64,000 nt of DNA from Zygnema cylindricum (lineage: Eukaryota > Streptophyta > Zygnematophyceae > Zygnematales > Zygnemataceae), in contig JBBHKE010003315.1 of the NCBI GenBank assembly GCA_037447655.1, forward strand, positions 64,001-128,000, read 5' to 3'. The position numbers and the translations under genes are program-made. Positions 11,074 to 22,833 of the stretch are shown here, piece by piece. The notes under the pieces are model-generated. The model did not search any database. It was not told the DNA's origin and worked only from the letters and a program-made list of their open reading frames with translations. The number at the start of each line of letters is the position of its first letter. Within the stretch, counting starts at the first letter, position 1.

Positions 11074-11461
11074 GATATGGCCAAAATGTCGACACATGTC
11101 ACATCCGGATTTGTTCCCGTAATCTTTGGAGTCGCCGCAATCTAATGTTGACATGCCACGTGTCACTTGACGTAGCCATGACCGTAAAATGCCAAAAGTA
11201 CATATTCCACGATCGCGGCGCCTATCGTGGCCGTCCGATCGAATCTGACTATATTTATAGCCGTTTAAAATAGATGCGCGGTATTTGTTTTGCGGTCAAA
11301 ACAAATGCGCGGTATCTGTTTCATAGAATTCATAAAATCGTACTCTGTACTATGTATAATTGTATCTTTGCACTACGTTTATATTCCCGTTTAATGAACT
11401 AGTCTACGTGTAACTATTTAAATATTTATCAAACCCTACACGTGCTAGTACTAGCTCTAGA

Positions 11462-11541
11462 CTAAACGGACAAAGCTAACGGCTATCGCAATCATGACAG
11501 ACGGCAAGCACCAGGATCAAATCATGGGTCTGTCAACATTC
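11462..11541 (+). promoter_or_regulatory. tRNA-like module, antisense to LTR
   Basis: The AAAGCTAACGGCTATCG block and a weak B-box AGGATCAAATCA (11512-11523) are followed by TTTT at 11543-11546. It is decayed but in the same position and orientation as other modules. Confidence 0.45.
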
Positions 11542-11731
11542 ATTTTAGTAAACCTACCATTTATCTACACCTGTCTCTCTTGAGAGCTTAGGCAGCCATG
11601 GCTCTAGCTCCCTTTCCAGCCTTCAGTGACTACAACAAGTGTGGGGGCTTGGAGAAGGGAGTTAGAGGCAGACTGCCTCTGCTCTTTTTTCTATCCTAAT
11701 AAAGACCTAGAAAATACTCAAATACCAACAC

Positions 11732-12075
11732 TCTCCTTATTTTATAGTCACTTCCTTTCAATTCTCACAAACAAATAAACAAACATTCCATTTTTTTTCC
11801 CTTTTCCTTTTCCTTTTATAAAACTTTAAGATAACACCCTTATATTTAAAAATGGTCCATTAAATGAGTTGAAGTAAACATTCCATCTTGCTGATCATAC
11901 ACTTTATTTAGCACCCCACTCTCATAAGTCCGAGCAAAGATATTATCCACCTCATCTCTTTCCCATCCACACAAAAATCTGATTTCCCTCTTGCAATTCA
12001 ACCAGCAAGCCCCATCTCCAATCTGCAACACACACCCAGATGCTAACTGTTTTACAGGTACACCTTCATAGATGA
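11732..12075 (-). pseudogene. Tail of reduced Copia polyprotein (element D type)
   Basis: Read on the reverse strand, this encodes a tail homologous to the C-terminal part of the 669-residue protein of element D: it shares YEGVPV, LASGCVLQIGDGA and NCKRE, then diverges, and ends with a lysine-rich run. In full-length relatives the matching region is RNase H (TSGYVLYVGEGACCWSSKQQ), so this is the same shrunken RNase H relic. It continues into the LTR at 11731. The upstream part is lost where element A begins at 12076. The reading frame continues into LTR1 by chance. Confidence 0.75.
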
Positions 12076-12283
12076 TGTTGAAATAAGTAGTTTTTAATAT
12101 ATTTTCTAGGTCTAAATTTATTAGAAAAGAAAAACTAGGCAGCCTGCCTCTATCTCTTCTCTCTCTCTCGCCCCCATACTTGTTGTAGTCACTGAAGGAG
12201 AGAGAGAGAGAGAACAATGGAGCCATGGCTGCCTCAACTCCATAGGAAGGACTAAAGAGTGGCTTAAGCCACTCTCAACAAAA

Positions 12284-12372
12284 GGTTGAGTCCGGAAGGA
12301 CTCGAACCCCCGACCGGTAGAGCGCGGCGTAGCCGTTAGCTCTAACCAGTCTGTCGTAGAAGTCCGTTAGGA
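12284..12372 (-). promoter_or_regulatory. Antisense tRNA-like Pol III module (type I)
   Basis: On the reverse strand: an A-box-like ACTGGTTAGAGC (12350-12339) and a perfect B-box GGTTCGAGTCC (12307-12297), then TTTT (12283-12280). The T-stem can form with two G-U pairs. The acceptor stem does not pair, so aminoacylatable tRNA is unlikely; a Pol III promoter is what is conserved. Confidence 0.7.
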
Positions 12373-12736
12373 GATATAGGGTTTCATTACTATTTAAACT
12401 ATTGTAATGTACTAGATTCATTTAACTGAAACTCTTAACGCCACGCATAGATACAGTTCTATAAATTACGAAGTACTGTACTTGTTTGAAATGGATATCG
12501 CGCATTTTGTTTCGAGAGCGAAACAAATATCGCGCAAGTATTTATTACGGCCGAGATTGAATTTCACGTCAAATCTAACGGCGCACATCATCGCCGAAAT
12601 CCCGGAATGGTCATTTTGGCATTTAGTGACGTGGCATGACCTAGCGCCACGTGGGAAGACATCATTCGGTCGCGGGAATTGCGAGGAACGTACGGACGAG
12701 TGGAAAGTGGACACGCGTCCACTTAATGGTCTAGTC

Positions 12737-12783
12737 GTACAGAGGCCGTACAAAAGTACATCGGCAGTAGTACTTTCTTGTAC
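12737..12783 (+). promoter_or_regulatory. Five-fold GTAC array in LTR1
   Basis: Spacing N7-N4-N10-N6, about 110 bp upstream of the TATAAAT box. One base shorter than in other LTRs. Confidence 0.65.
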
Positions 12784-13097
12784 TATACAGTTTTTTGATT
12801 GGTTCGTACAGGCATTAGATAGGAGCTGTGAGAGGGAAGTAGGAAAAACTAGGACTTAGGAAAATTTAGGTAGATAGTCCTCTCACTGAGAGTTTGTATA
12901 AATTGGCATCTTTGCCACCCTATAACTTATCGCCTGGTTGGCCTTTTTCAGTGACTCTTTTTTCTACGGACTCAGGGGAGTTCAGGCTACACACGGGTGC
13001 AGTCAAATTGTCAGTTTGCCTTCTTGGACAGCAGTGGTTGTGGCTTAAAGTGGGTTAGTTAAATACTATCTTGAGGCTTCCTGTATTCTGTGGTCCG

Positions 13098-16000
13098 ATG
13101 GAGGACACAGAATTGCAGGTTATAGGCCCACCCTCTAGGGTGCCCACCTTTAATGGATCTGGGTTCATCTATTGGGAAGCCATGATGATGGGAGCTTTGT
13201 GTGAAAAACGATACTGGGGTATCGTCAGTGGACAAGTGAAACGTCCACCTTCGCGAACTCCACCAGGATTTGGGGGAGTAAGGTTTTCTGCAACAACGGC
13301 TGCCTCAGCGAAGGAGGCAGATGATGGGGACAGTAGTGTGTCCGAAAAGGAGAAAGGGAAGGAGACACCCCTCACTCCTATTGCCACAGTATCGGGAGCG
13401 GCGACCGTGAAGACCGTGGAGAACGATACTCAAATGTGGGAGGATGTAAACATGGCTGCAAAGAACTTCATTCTAAGGCACCTCACTCAAGGTTTGGCCA
13501 CTCCTCATCTTCACATTTACAAGGCCGAGGAGTTGTGGGAGAGTGTGGTGGAGATTTATAGAGCTGGAACTATTCAGGAGCTCCAGTTGGCTGAGCAAAA
13601 GCTATTGAGTTACACTTACAAAGGAGGAAAGATGTTAGATTACTGTAAGGATCTTTTTTGTTTGTATATGGAAATGGAAAGTGCCGGGTGGACAAGTACA
13701 ATGAAAATGAAAGTTAACACCCTTATCATGAAATTACCAGATGAGTTCGAAAACATAGTGTACCGAGTACAGGGATTGCCTGATAGTTCATGGAAATGGA
13801 ACACAGTAGTCATGATGATACTTGTGCAGGAAAACACAATGGAGATTAGGAGAGGAGGAAAGAGCATTCAAGCTCTAGCAGCAAGAGGGGACCGATGGGG
13901 GAAGGACCCGAAGAAACCTTATAGAGGGGAAAAAGATCATTCTAGAGGACAGAGGCCCCCAAAGGGTCTTTGTCATTATTGCAAAAAGTAGGGACACTTT
14001 ATCGCAGATTGTGTCAAGCTATCAGAGCTGAGGCTCCAAGAGAACCGTGGAGGGGGTCTTCCGGAGGGAAGAAAAAGGCACTTGTGGTTACAAAAGTGTC
14101 AGGAGAAACCGAGGATGAGTCCTCTGAGGAGGATGGGGAGATTCTTCTTTACGAGAGTCTGGAGGAGAAGGAGATTCCTCGGAGGCAGAAGTGTGCCCTT
14201 GGAGCAATCTGGGAAGCTCCACAGGAAGGATGGATCATCGACTCAGGTGCATCCATGCATATGTGTCGTGATAAAGAACTCTTCACTAAGTTAAGAAAAA
14301 TTCCTACCGTAGAGATAGAGTATGGGGATGGGAGGGTGGTTACTACAGATCTTGTGGGATCAGTAGATTTGATAGTCTTAGTGGAGGGTAAGACTTCTAT
14401 ACTTACATTCTCAGATGTACTTTACATTCCTTAGCTGAGTAAAAATCTTGTCTCTACGTCTGTGTTAGATGACAATGAGTTTGATACCTTAACTAGAAAG
14501 GGAGTCTTTACAGCTAAGTATGGGGATGAAATTTACTTCACAGCAGATAAGGGTAGCCAAGGAATGTTTAGGCTTAATCTGAGTAATGAAAAGAAGAATG
14601 CTTACTATGTTGGTGTTCCTAAGATGATGATTTGGCATAAGCGGTTGGGGCATGTGCATTTTGATAGGTTAAGGGAAATGAAAAAAGTTGGGGTAGTAGA
14701 TGGCATTCAGTTTGGGGATAATGAAATGATGGATGGTTGTAGTGGTTGTGCTCAAGGTAAGGCTCATAAACTTCCCTTTCCCAAAGCCACGATATATAGA
14801 GGTGAGAGTGTGTTAGATTTGGTCCACACAGATATTTGGGGACCTGGAAAAGTACCTTTGGTTGGAGGAAAGAGGTTTATGATGACAGTAACTGATGACT
14901 GGTCTAGATACTCTAGAGTCTACTTTGTGAAAACAAAATCTGAAGCATCAACTTACTTCAAAGAATATAAAGCTTGGAGTGAAAAGTTGCATGAAACCCC
15001 CATTAAGAGGATAATGAGTGATAATGGGGGGGAATATACCTCTAACGAGTTTGAGGAATATCTGAGAGATGAGGGAGTGCAGCACCAGAAAACTGTACCA
15101 TATAACGCGGAACAAAATGGGATAGCTGAGAGGCTGAATCGAACACTAGGAGATAGTGTACGCAGTATGTTGGCTGACAAGAAAATAAGAAAGAGATTTT
15201 GGGCAGAAGCAATGAACTGTGCCAACTACATCAAGAATAGAGTCCTTACCTCAGCTGTAAAGGGAGTGACACCTTAAAAGATATGGGTTGGAAGGAAACC
15301 AGATATCTCACACCTTAAAGTATTTGGTTGCCAAGTTTACAGTCTTGACACGGATAGGAAAAACTAGAAACTAGATGCTAAGGGAAAACATGGATACTTT
15401 GTGGGATATGATGAGGATGTTAAGGGATATAGAGTCTATGACTTAGCAAAGAAAGATATCATTCTGGTCAATCACTTAGTTGTCATGGATGAAGGGAAGT
15501 CATTTGACCCCTTCAAATATACAAAGAAGATAAGGATCTGATTTGAGTCCGAAAGTGAGGAGAACTTGGTCGTTCCCGAAAGGGACATGAGTGAAAGCGT
15601 GATTACAGATTCAGGGGAGATCTAAGATACAAAAGACTCACCGAAAACCTCACATACTCCTATGGACTTCGAGGAGATAGAAGAAGCGGGACAAGAACCG
15701 GTTTCCATGGACAGGGGAGCCGATGAGACAATGAGAAGAAATCTAAGACTTCCATCCATTCTTGCTTCGGAGTTTGAGAAAGCAAGGAGGAGCAGCAAAA
15801 GGATACATGAAAAACAAGCTGCCCATAAGGTAACTAAGCTATCTCATTAGATGAGCCTCAGTCTTACTTAGAGGCAGTGAATAGTCTAGAGAAAGAAAGA
15901 TGGATTAGAGCCATAAATGATGAGATGGATTCTATCATGGAAGCAAATACTTGGGAACTAGCGGATTGCCCTCCAGACCGAAAACTTATTGGATGTTAAT

Positions 16001-17442
16001 GGGTATTTAAACTAAAACTGAACCCAGAAAATAACAATTGAGAGGTATAAGGCTCGATTGGGAGCGAAGGGGTTCACCCAAAAAGAGGGGATTGACTATG
16101 AGGTGACCTTTGCTCCAGTTGTTTGGTTCCCATCGGTAAGGATTCTCCTCAGTCTGGCCGCAGCGGAAGACATGGAAATATACCAGATGGACATTAAGAC
16201 TGCATTTTTTAATGGTGTGTTAGAGGAAGAAATTTTTATGAGGCAACCCGAGGGGTTTGTGGAAGAAGGAGAAGTGAGCAAAATCTGCAGGCTCATAAAG
16301 TCCTTATATGGACTGAAACAGGCTCCTCGACAGTCGAATAAGAAACTAGATGAGTTTCTCACCGATCTGGGATACATCCGGATCAGCTCTGACCATTCTA
16401 TCTAAATGTTTGAAGATGAGAATGATGTCATTTTTATTGCAATATATGTGGATGATCTGCTTGTGTTAAGTAAGTCTTTGGAGAATATCAATAGGCTAAA
16501 GAAAGATCTTAGGGACAGATTTGATATGAAGGATTTAGGGGAGGCAAAATATATTTTGGGGATCCAAATGGAGAGAGATAGGGGGAAGAAGATTATCAGA
16601 CTTACTCAGAAAGAAACAATAGGTAATATGCTTGAAAAATGCCATATGGAAAATGGTAACAGTTGTACCACTCCCATGGACTTGAAAAAAATAATTGATG
16701 GGAGTGTAGAAAGAGGAGTGATGATCTTAGATGATCAGATGAGTCCAGAGGAGAGAGAGTTTATGAAGTATATCCCTTATAGACAGGTCGTAGGAAGTTT
16801 AATTTATTTTATGAACTGTACCAGGCCGGACATAGCGGCAACAGTTGGAGTACTCAGTAGGAGTCTTAATGATCCTAGGTAGAGAGACTGGGAGGCAGCC
16901 AAGAGAGTCATGAGATATCTGGTTAGAACCAGAGAATTATAGTTGCATTTGGGAGGGGAGCACACTGATATCACCACTTGGATTGATGCCAATTATGGGG
17001 ATGCACCTATGAGAAGATGCACTTCTGGATATGTTTTGTATGTGGGGGAAGGAGCTTGTTGTTGGAGCAGTAAGCAACAAAAGGTAGTTGCTGTCTACTA
17101 TGGAGGCTGAGTATATGGCGTCTTGTTCTGCAGTAAAAGAACTAATGTGGGTGAAGTCATTGTTGCAAGAACTGGGATATATGAAGGAAGGAGTGCATGA
17201 AATCTTATGCGATAATCAAGCTGCATCGCAATCGCAGCCAATCCAAAACATCATTTCAAAGCAAAACATATGGACATAAGATTGAGCTTCGTAAGAGAAA
17301 AAGTTGAAAATAAAATTTTAAATCTTGTGTATAGACCTGATGAAGAAATGGTGGCTGACATGATGACCAAACCTGTGCCCTCTCCTAAATTAAAATATTG
17401 TCGGGAGAAATGCGGGTTAAAAGAAAAATTAAAATTTGACTA
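13098..17442 (+). pseudogene. Copia element A Gag-Pol, decayed
   Basis: The polyprotein starts at an ATG inside LTR1 (MEDTELQ) and reads through the primer-binding site. Order: Gag (to about 13960); CCHC zinc knuckle CHYCKK with a stop at 13988; frameshift near 14055; protease with WIIDSGASMHM at about 14235; stop at 14432; integrase zinc region (HKRLGH, CSGCAQGK) and catalytic core (HTDIWG, MSDNGGEY, QNGIAERLNRTL); stop at 15275; RT with YVDDLL near 16448; RNase H to 17442, with the SDASYGDA motif changed to IDANYGDA. There are at least eight stops or shifts, so it is inactive. Domain order integrase before RT makes it Copia. Confidence 0.93.
13118..13132 (+). promoter_or_regulatory. Primer-binding site of element A (one mismatch)
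   Basis: GGTTATAGGCCCACC differs by one base from the family site GGTTATGGGCCCACC, which is complementary to the anticodon arm of plant initiator tRNA-Met. It directly follows the LTR. Confidence 0.8.
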
Positions 17443-17664
17443 GAAAATAAGGGGAGTGTTGAAATAAGTAGTTTTTAATATATTTTCTAGGTCTAAATTT
17501 ATTAGAAAAGAAAAAGTAGGCAGCCTGCCTCTATCTCTTCTCTCTCTCTCGCCCCCATACTTGTTGTAGTCACTGAAGGAGAGAGAGAGAGAGAGCAATG
17601 GAGCCATGGCTGCCTCAACTCCATAGGAAGGACTAAAGAGTGGCTTAAGCCACTCTCAACAAAA

Positions 17665-17753
17665 GGTTGAGTCCGGAAGGAGTCGAACCCCCGACCGGTA
17701 GAGCGCGGCGTAGCCGTTAGCTCTAACCAGTCTGTCGTAGAAGTCCGTTAGGA
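17665..17753 (-). promoter_or_regulatory. Antisense tRNA-like Pol III module (type I)
   Basis: Near-identical to the module of LTR1: one substitution in the T-arm region (GAGTCG instead of GACTCG on the + strand) weakens the B-box. Confidence 0.68.
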
Positions 17754-18117
17754 GATATAGGGTTTCATTACTATTTAAACTATTGTAATGTACTAGATTC
17801 ATTTAACTGAAACTCTTAACGCCACGCATAGATACAGTTCTATAAATTACGAAGTACTGTACTTGTTTGAAATGGATATCGCGCATTTTGTTTCGAGAGC
17901 GAAACAAATATCGCGCAAGTATTTATTACGGCCGAGATTGAATTTCACGTCAAATCTAACGGCGCACATCATCGCCGAAATCCCGGAATGGTCATTTTGG
18001 CATTTAGTGACGTGGCATGACCTAGCGCCACGTGGGAAGACATCATTCGGTCGCGGGAATTGCGAGGAACGTACGGACGAGTGGAAAGTGGACACGCGTC
18101 CACTTAATGGTCTAGTC

Positions 18118-18164
18118 GTACAGAGGCCGTACAAAAGTACATCGGCAGTAGTACTTTCTTGTAC
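18118..18164 (+). promoter_or_regulatory. Five-fold GTAC array in LTR2
   Basis: Same sequence and spacing as in LTR1. Confidence 0.65.
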
Positions 18165-18498
18165 TATACAGTTTTTTGATTGGTTCGTACAGGCATTAGA
18201 TAGGAGCTGTGAGAGGGAAGTAGGAAAAACTAGGACTTAGGAAAATTTAGGTAGATAGTCCTCTCACTGAGAGTTTGTATAAATTGGCATCTTTGCCACC
18301 CTATAACTTATCGCCTGGTTGGCCTTTTTCAGTGACTCTTTTTTCTACGGACTCAGGGGAGTTCAGGCTACACACGGGTGCAGTCAAATTGTCAGTTTGC
18401 CTTCTTGGACAGCAGTGGTTGTGGCTTAAAGTGGGTTAGTTAAATATTATCTTGAGGCTTCCTGTATTCTGTGGTCCGATGGAGGACACAAAATTGCA

Positions 18499-20868
18499 AT
18501 GGGGACAGCAGTGTGTCCGAAAAGGAGAAAGGGAAGGAGACACCCCTCACTCCTATTGCCACAGTATTGGGAACGGCGACCGTGAAGACTGTGGAGAACG
18601 ATACTCAAATGTGGGAGGATGTAAACATGGCTGACAAGAACTTCATTTTGAGGCACCTCACTCAAGGTTTGGCCACTCCTCATCTTCACATTTACAAGGC
18701 AAAGGAATTGTGGGAGAGTTTGGTGGAAATTTATAGAGCTGGAACTATTCAGGAGCTCCAGTTGGCTGAGCAAAAGCTACTGAGTTACACTTACAAAGGA
18801 GGAAAGATGTTAGATTACTGTAATGATCTTTCTTGTTTGTATATGGAAATGGAAAGTGCCGGGTGGACAGGTACAATGAAAATGAAAGTTAACACCCTTA
18901 TCATGAAATTACCAGATGAGTTCGAAAACATAGTGTACCGAGTACAGGGAATGCCTGATAGTTCATGGAAATGGAACACAGTAGTCAGGATGATACTTGT
19001 GCAGGAAAACACAATGGAGATTAGGAGAGGAGGAAAGAGCATTCAAGCTCTAGCAGCAGGAGGGGACCGATGGGGGAAGGACCCGAAGAAACCTTATAGA
19101 GGGGAGAGAGATCATTCTGGGGGACAGAGGCCCCCAAAGGGTCTTTGTCATTATTGCAAAAAGCCGGGACACTTTATTGCAGATTGTGTGAAGCTATCAG
19201 AGCTGAGGCTCCAAGAGAACCGTGGAGGGGGTTCTTCCGGAGGGAAGAAAAATGCACTTGTGGTTACAAAAGTGTTAGGAGAAACCGAGGAAGAGTCATC
19301 TGAGGAGGATAGGAAACTTCTTCTTGACGAGAGTCTGGAGGAGAAGGATATTCCTCGAAGGCAGAAGTGTGCCCTTGGAGCAATCGGGGAGGCTCCACAA
19401 GAAGGATGGATCATCGACTTAGGTCCATCCATGCATATGTGTCGTGATAAAGAACTCTTCACTAAGTTAAAAAAGATTTCAACTCTAGAGATAGAGTATG
19501 GGGATATGAGAGTGGTTACTATAGATCTAGTGGGATTAGTAGATCTTAAAGTCTTAGTAGAGGGTAAGACTTCTATACTTACATTCTCAGATGTACTATA
19601 CATTCCTCAGCTGAGTAAAAATCTTGTCTCTACGTCTGTGTTAGATGACAAAGAATTTGATACTTTCACTAGAATGGTAGTCTTTACAGCTAAATATGGG
19701 GATGAAGTTTACTTCACAGCAGATAAGGGTAGCCAAGGAATGTTTAGGCTTAACTTGAGTAATGAAAAGAAGAATGCTGACTATGTTGGTGTTCCTAAGG
19801 TGATGATTTGGCATAAGCGGTTGGGGCATGTGCATTTTGATAGGTTAAGGGAAATGAAAAAGCTTGGGGTAGTAGATGGCGTTCAGTTTGAGGATAATGA
19901 AATGATGGATGATTGTAGTGGTTGTGCTCAAGGTAAGGCTCACAAACTTCCCTTTCCCAAAGCCGCCACATATAGAGGTGAGAAAGTGTTAGATTTGTTC
20001 CACACAGATATTTGGGGAATTGCAAAAGTACCTTCGGTTGGAGGAAAGAGGTTTATGATGACAATAACTGATGATTGGTCTAGATACTCTAGAGTCTACT
20101 TTCTCAAAAATAAGTCTAAAGCATCAACTTACTTCAAAGAATATAAAGCATGGAGTGAGAAGTTGCATGAAACCCCATTTAAGAGGATAAGGAGTGATAA
20201 TGGGGGGGAATATACCTCTAACCAGTTTGAGGAATATCTAAGAGATGGGGGAGTGTAACACCAGAAAAATGTACCATATAACCCGCAACAAAATGGGGTA
20301 GCTGAGAGGTTGAATAGAACACTAGGAGATAGTGCATGCAGTATGTTGGCAGACAAGAAAATAGGAAAAAGATTTTGGGCAGAGGCAATGAACTGTGCCA
20401 ACTATATTAAGAATAGAGTCCTTACCTCAGCTGTAAATGGAGTGACACCTTATGAGAGATGGGTTGGAAGGAAACCAGATATCTCACACCTTAAAGTATT
20501 TGGTAGCCAAGTTTACAGTCTTGACACGGATGGAAAAACTGGAAACTAGATGCTAAGGGAAAACCTGGATACTTTGTGGGATATGATGAGGATGTTAAGG
20601 GATATAGAGTATATGACTTGGCAAAGAAAGATATAATTCTGGTCAAACACTTAGTTGTCATGGATGAAGGGAAGTCATTTGACCCCTTCAAATATACAAA
20701 GAAGATTAGGATCAGATTTGAGTCCGAAAGTGATGAGGATTCGGTTGTTCCCGAATGGGACATGGGTCAAACCGTGATTACAGATTCAAGGGAGATCCAA
20801 GATACAGGAGACTCACCTGAAACCTCACATACTCCTATGGACTTCGAGGAGATAGAAGAAGCGGGATA
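18499..20868 (+). pseudogene. Copia element B Gag-protease-integrase
   Basis: A deletion relative to element A joins the LTR end directly to the GGGGACAG segment of gag, removing the primer-binding site and about the first 70 Gag codons. From there a long frame runs to a stop at 20256: rest of Gag, CCHC knuckle (CHYCKKPGHFIADC, near 19147), protease region, integrase with HKRLGH, CSGCAQGKAHK, HTDIWG and RSDNGGEY. The protease signature is changed to DLGPS from DSGAS. Integrase continues after the stop (AERLNRTLG), then shifts frame near 20545 and stops at 20868. The LTR ATG at 18479 is out of frame with gag, so normal translation is lost. Confidence 0.9.
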
Positions 20869-22610
20869 AGAACCGGTTTCCATGGACAGGAGAGCCGATG
20901 AGACAGTGAGAAGAAATCCAAGACTTCCATCATTCTTGCTTCGGAGTTTGAGGGAGGAAGGAGGAGCAGCAAAAGATTACAGGAAAAACAAGCCGCTAAT
21001 AAGGTAACTAAGCTATCTCACCCTAATGAGCCTCTGTCTTACTCGGAGGAAGTGAATGGTCTAGAGAAAGAAAGATGGATTAGAGCTATAAATGATGAGA
21101 TGGCTTCTATCATGGAAGCAAATACTTGGGAATTAGCAGATTGTCCTCCAGACAGAAAACCTATTGGGTGTAAATGGGTATTTAAACTAAAACTGAACCC
21201 AGATAATACCATTGAAAGATATAAGGCTCGATTGGTAGCGAAGGGGTTCACCCAAAACGAGGGGATCGACTATGAGGAGACCTTTGCTCCAGTTGTTGGG
21301 TTCCCATCAGTAAGGATTCTCCTCAGCCTGGCAGCAGCGGAAGACATGAAAATCCACCAGACGGACATTAAGACTGCGTTTCTTAATGGTGAGTTAGAGG
21401 AAGAAATTTCATGAGACAACCCAAGGGGTTCGTGGAAAAAGGAAAAGAGAGCAAAGTCTGCAGGCTCATAAAGTCCTTATATGGACTGAAGCAGGCTGCG
21501 CGACAGTGGAATAAGAAACTAGATGAGTTTCTAACCAGTCTGGGATATATCCGTATCAGCTCTGACCATTCTATCTATGTGTTTGAAGATGAGAATGGTG
21601 TCATTTTTATTGCAATTTATGTGGATGATCTGCTTGTGTTGAGTAAACCCTTGGAAAAGATCAATAAGTTAAAAACAGATCTTAGAAGCAGATTTGATAT
21701 GAAGGATTTAGGGGAGGCAAACTATATTTTGGGGATTCAAATTGAGAGAGATAGGGGGAAGAAGATTATCAGACTTACTCAGAAAGAAGCAATAGGTAAT
21801 ATGCTTGAGAAATTCCAGATGGAAAATGCTAACAGTTGTACCACTCCCATGGACTTGAAAAAAGTAAGTGATGGGAGTGTAGAAGGAGTGATGATCTTAG
21901 ATGATCAAATGAGTACAGAAGAGAGAGAGTTTATGAAGACTATCCCTTATAGACAGGTCGTAGGAAGTTTAATCTATTTTATGAATTGTACCAGGCCGGA
22001 CATAGCGGCAGCAGTTGGAGTACTCAGTAGGAGTCTTAATGATCCTAGGAAGAGGGATTGGGAGGCAGCCAAGAGAGTCATGAGATATCTGGTAGGAACC
22101 AGAGAGTTATGGTTGCATTTGGGAGGAGAGCACACTGACATCACTACTTGGAGTGATGCCAGTTATGGGGACGCACCTATGAGACGATGCACTTCTGGGT
22201 ATGTGTTGTATGTTGGGGAAGGTGCATGCTGTTGGAGCAGTAAGCAACAAAAGGTGGTTGCTCAGTCCACTATGGAGGCTGAATACATGGCCTCTTGTTC
22301 TGCTGTGAAAGAGTTGATGTGGGTCAAGTCCTTGCTGCAAGAACTGGGGTATATGAAGGAGGGAGTGCATGAAGTGTTTTGTGATAATCAAGCGGCCATA
22401 GCAATTGCAGCCAATCCAAAACATCATTTTAAGGCTAAACATATGGACATAAGATTAAGTTTTGTAAGAGAAAAAGTTGAGAATAAAATAGTGAATCTTG
22501 TATATAGATCTGATGAGGAAATGGTAGCGGACATGATGACCAAACCTGTGCCCTCACCAAAGTTAAAATACTGTAGGGAAAAATGTGGATTAAAAGAAAA
22601 ATTAAAATAG
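20869..22610 (+). pseudogene. Copia element B reverse transcriptase-RNase H
   Basis: After a stop at 20868 and another frame change, RT resumes (KPIGCKWVFKLK near 21160, DIKTAFLNGELEEE). One further shift near 21410 leads into an uninterrupted 399-codon stretch to 22610 holding YVDDLL (near 21620), the TRPDIAAAVGVLSRS box, and RNase H motifs SDASYGDA, TMEAEYMA and CDNQAA. The C-terminal half keeps all expected catalytic signatures, so decay is recent or patchy. A polypurine tract follows at 22617-22628. Confidence 0.9.
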
Positions 22611-22833
22611 ACTAGAAAATAAGGGGAGTGTTGAAATAAGTAGTTTTTGTATTTTCTAGTTTAAAATAAATTAGCGGAAACATATATAAGAAATGATGGC
22701 AGCCTGCCACCATCTCTTCTCTCTCTCCCCCATAGTTGTTGTAGTCACTGAAGGAGAGAGAGAGCGATGGAGCCATGGCTGCCTCAGCTCCATAGGAAGG
22801 ACTAAAGAGTGACTTAAGTCACTCTCAACAAAA

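Larger units (their letters stand above)
10738..11731 (-). mobile_element. Copia LTR, reverse strand (3' LTR, truncated)
   Basis: The right boundary, TTTCTAGGTC-type block then CCAACA, is the LTR start on the reverse strand, preceded there by a polypurine tract. It therefore acts as 3' LTR of the internal fragment at 11732-12075. The left side begins inside the block matching GACTTTCCCA of other LTRs, so the LTR end is lost. Confidence 0.8.
12076..13117 (+). mobile_element. LTR1 of Copia element A
   Basis: TGTTGAAATAAG...GAATTGCA, 1042 bp, same length and nearly identical to LTR2 (17457-18498). Blocks in order: TTTTCTAGGTC; CT-rich and GTCACTGAAGG; a 20-bp palindrome at 12256-12275 and a hairpin at 12274-12290; the antisense tRNA-like module; the GTAC array; TATAAAT at 12897-12903; GACTCAGGGGAGTTC; end with the Gag ATG at 13098. 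The 125-residue ORF in it is not called coding because indels break it in LTR3. Confidence 0.92.
17457..18498 (+). mobile_element. LTR2, shared by elements A and B
   Basis: 1042 bp, differing from LTR1 at only a handful of positions. It follows a polypurine tract (AAATAAGGGGAG) of element A and is followed directly by element B without a second LTR, so it serves both. Confidence 0.92.

Noticed and set aside
12482-12859. 125-codon ORF identical in LTR1 and LTR2 (also 17863-18240)
   Set aside because: Identity only reflects LTR identity. The frame is broken by indels in LTR3 and 31219, and an ORF of similar length is open on the opposite strand.
19151-19603. 150-codon reverse ORF
   Set aside because: Antisense shadow of element B Gag-protease.
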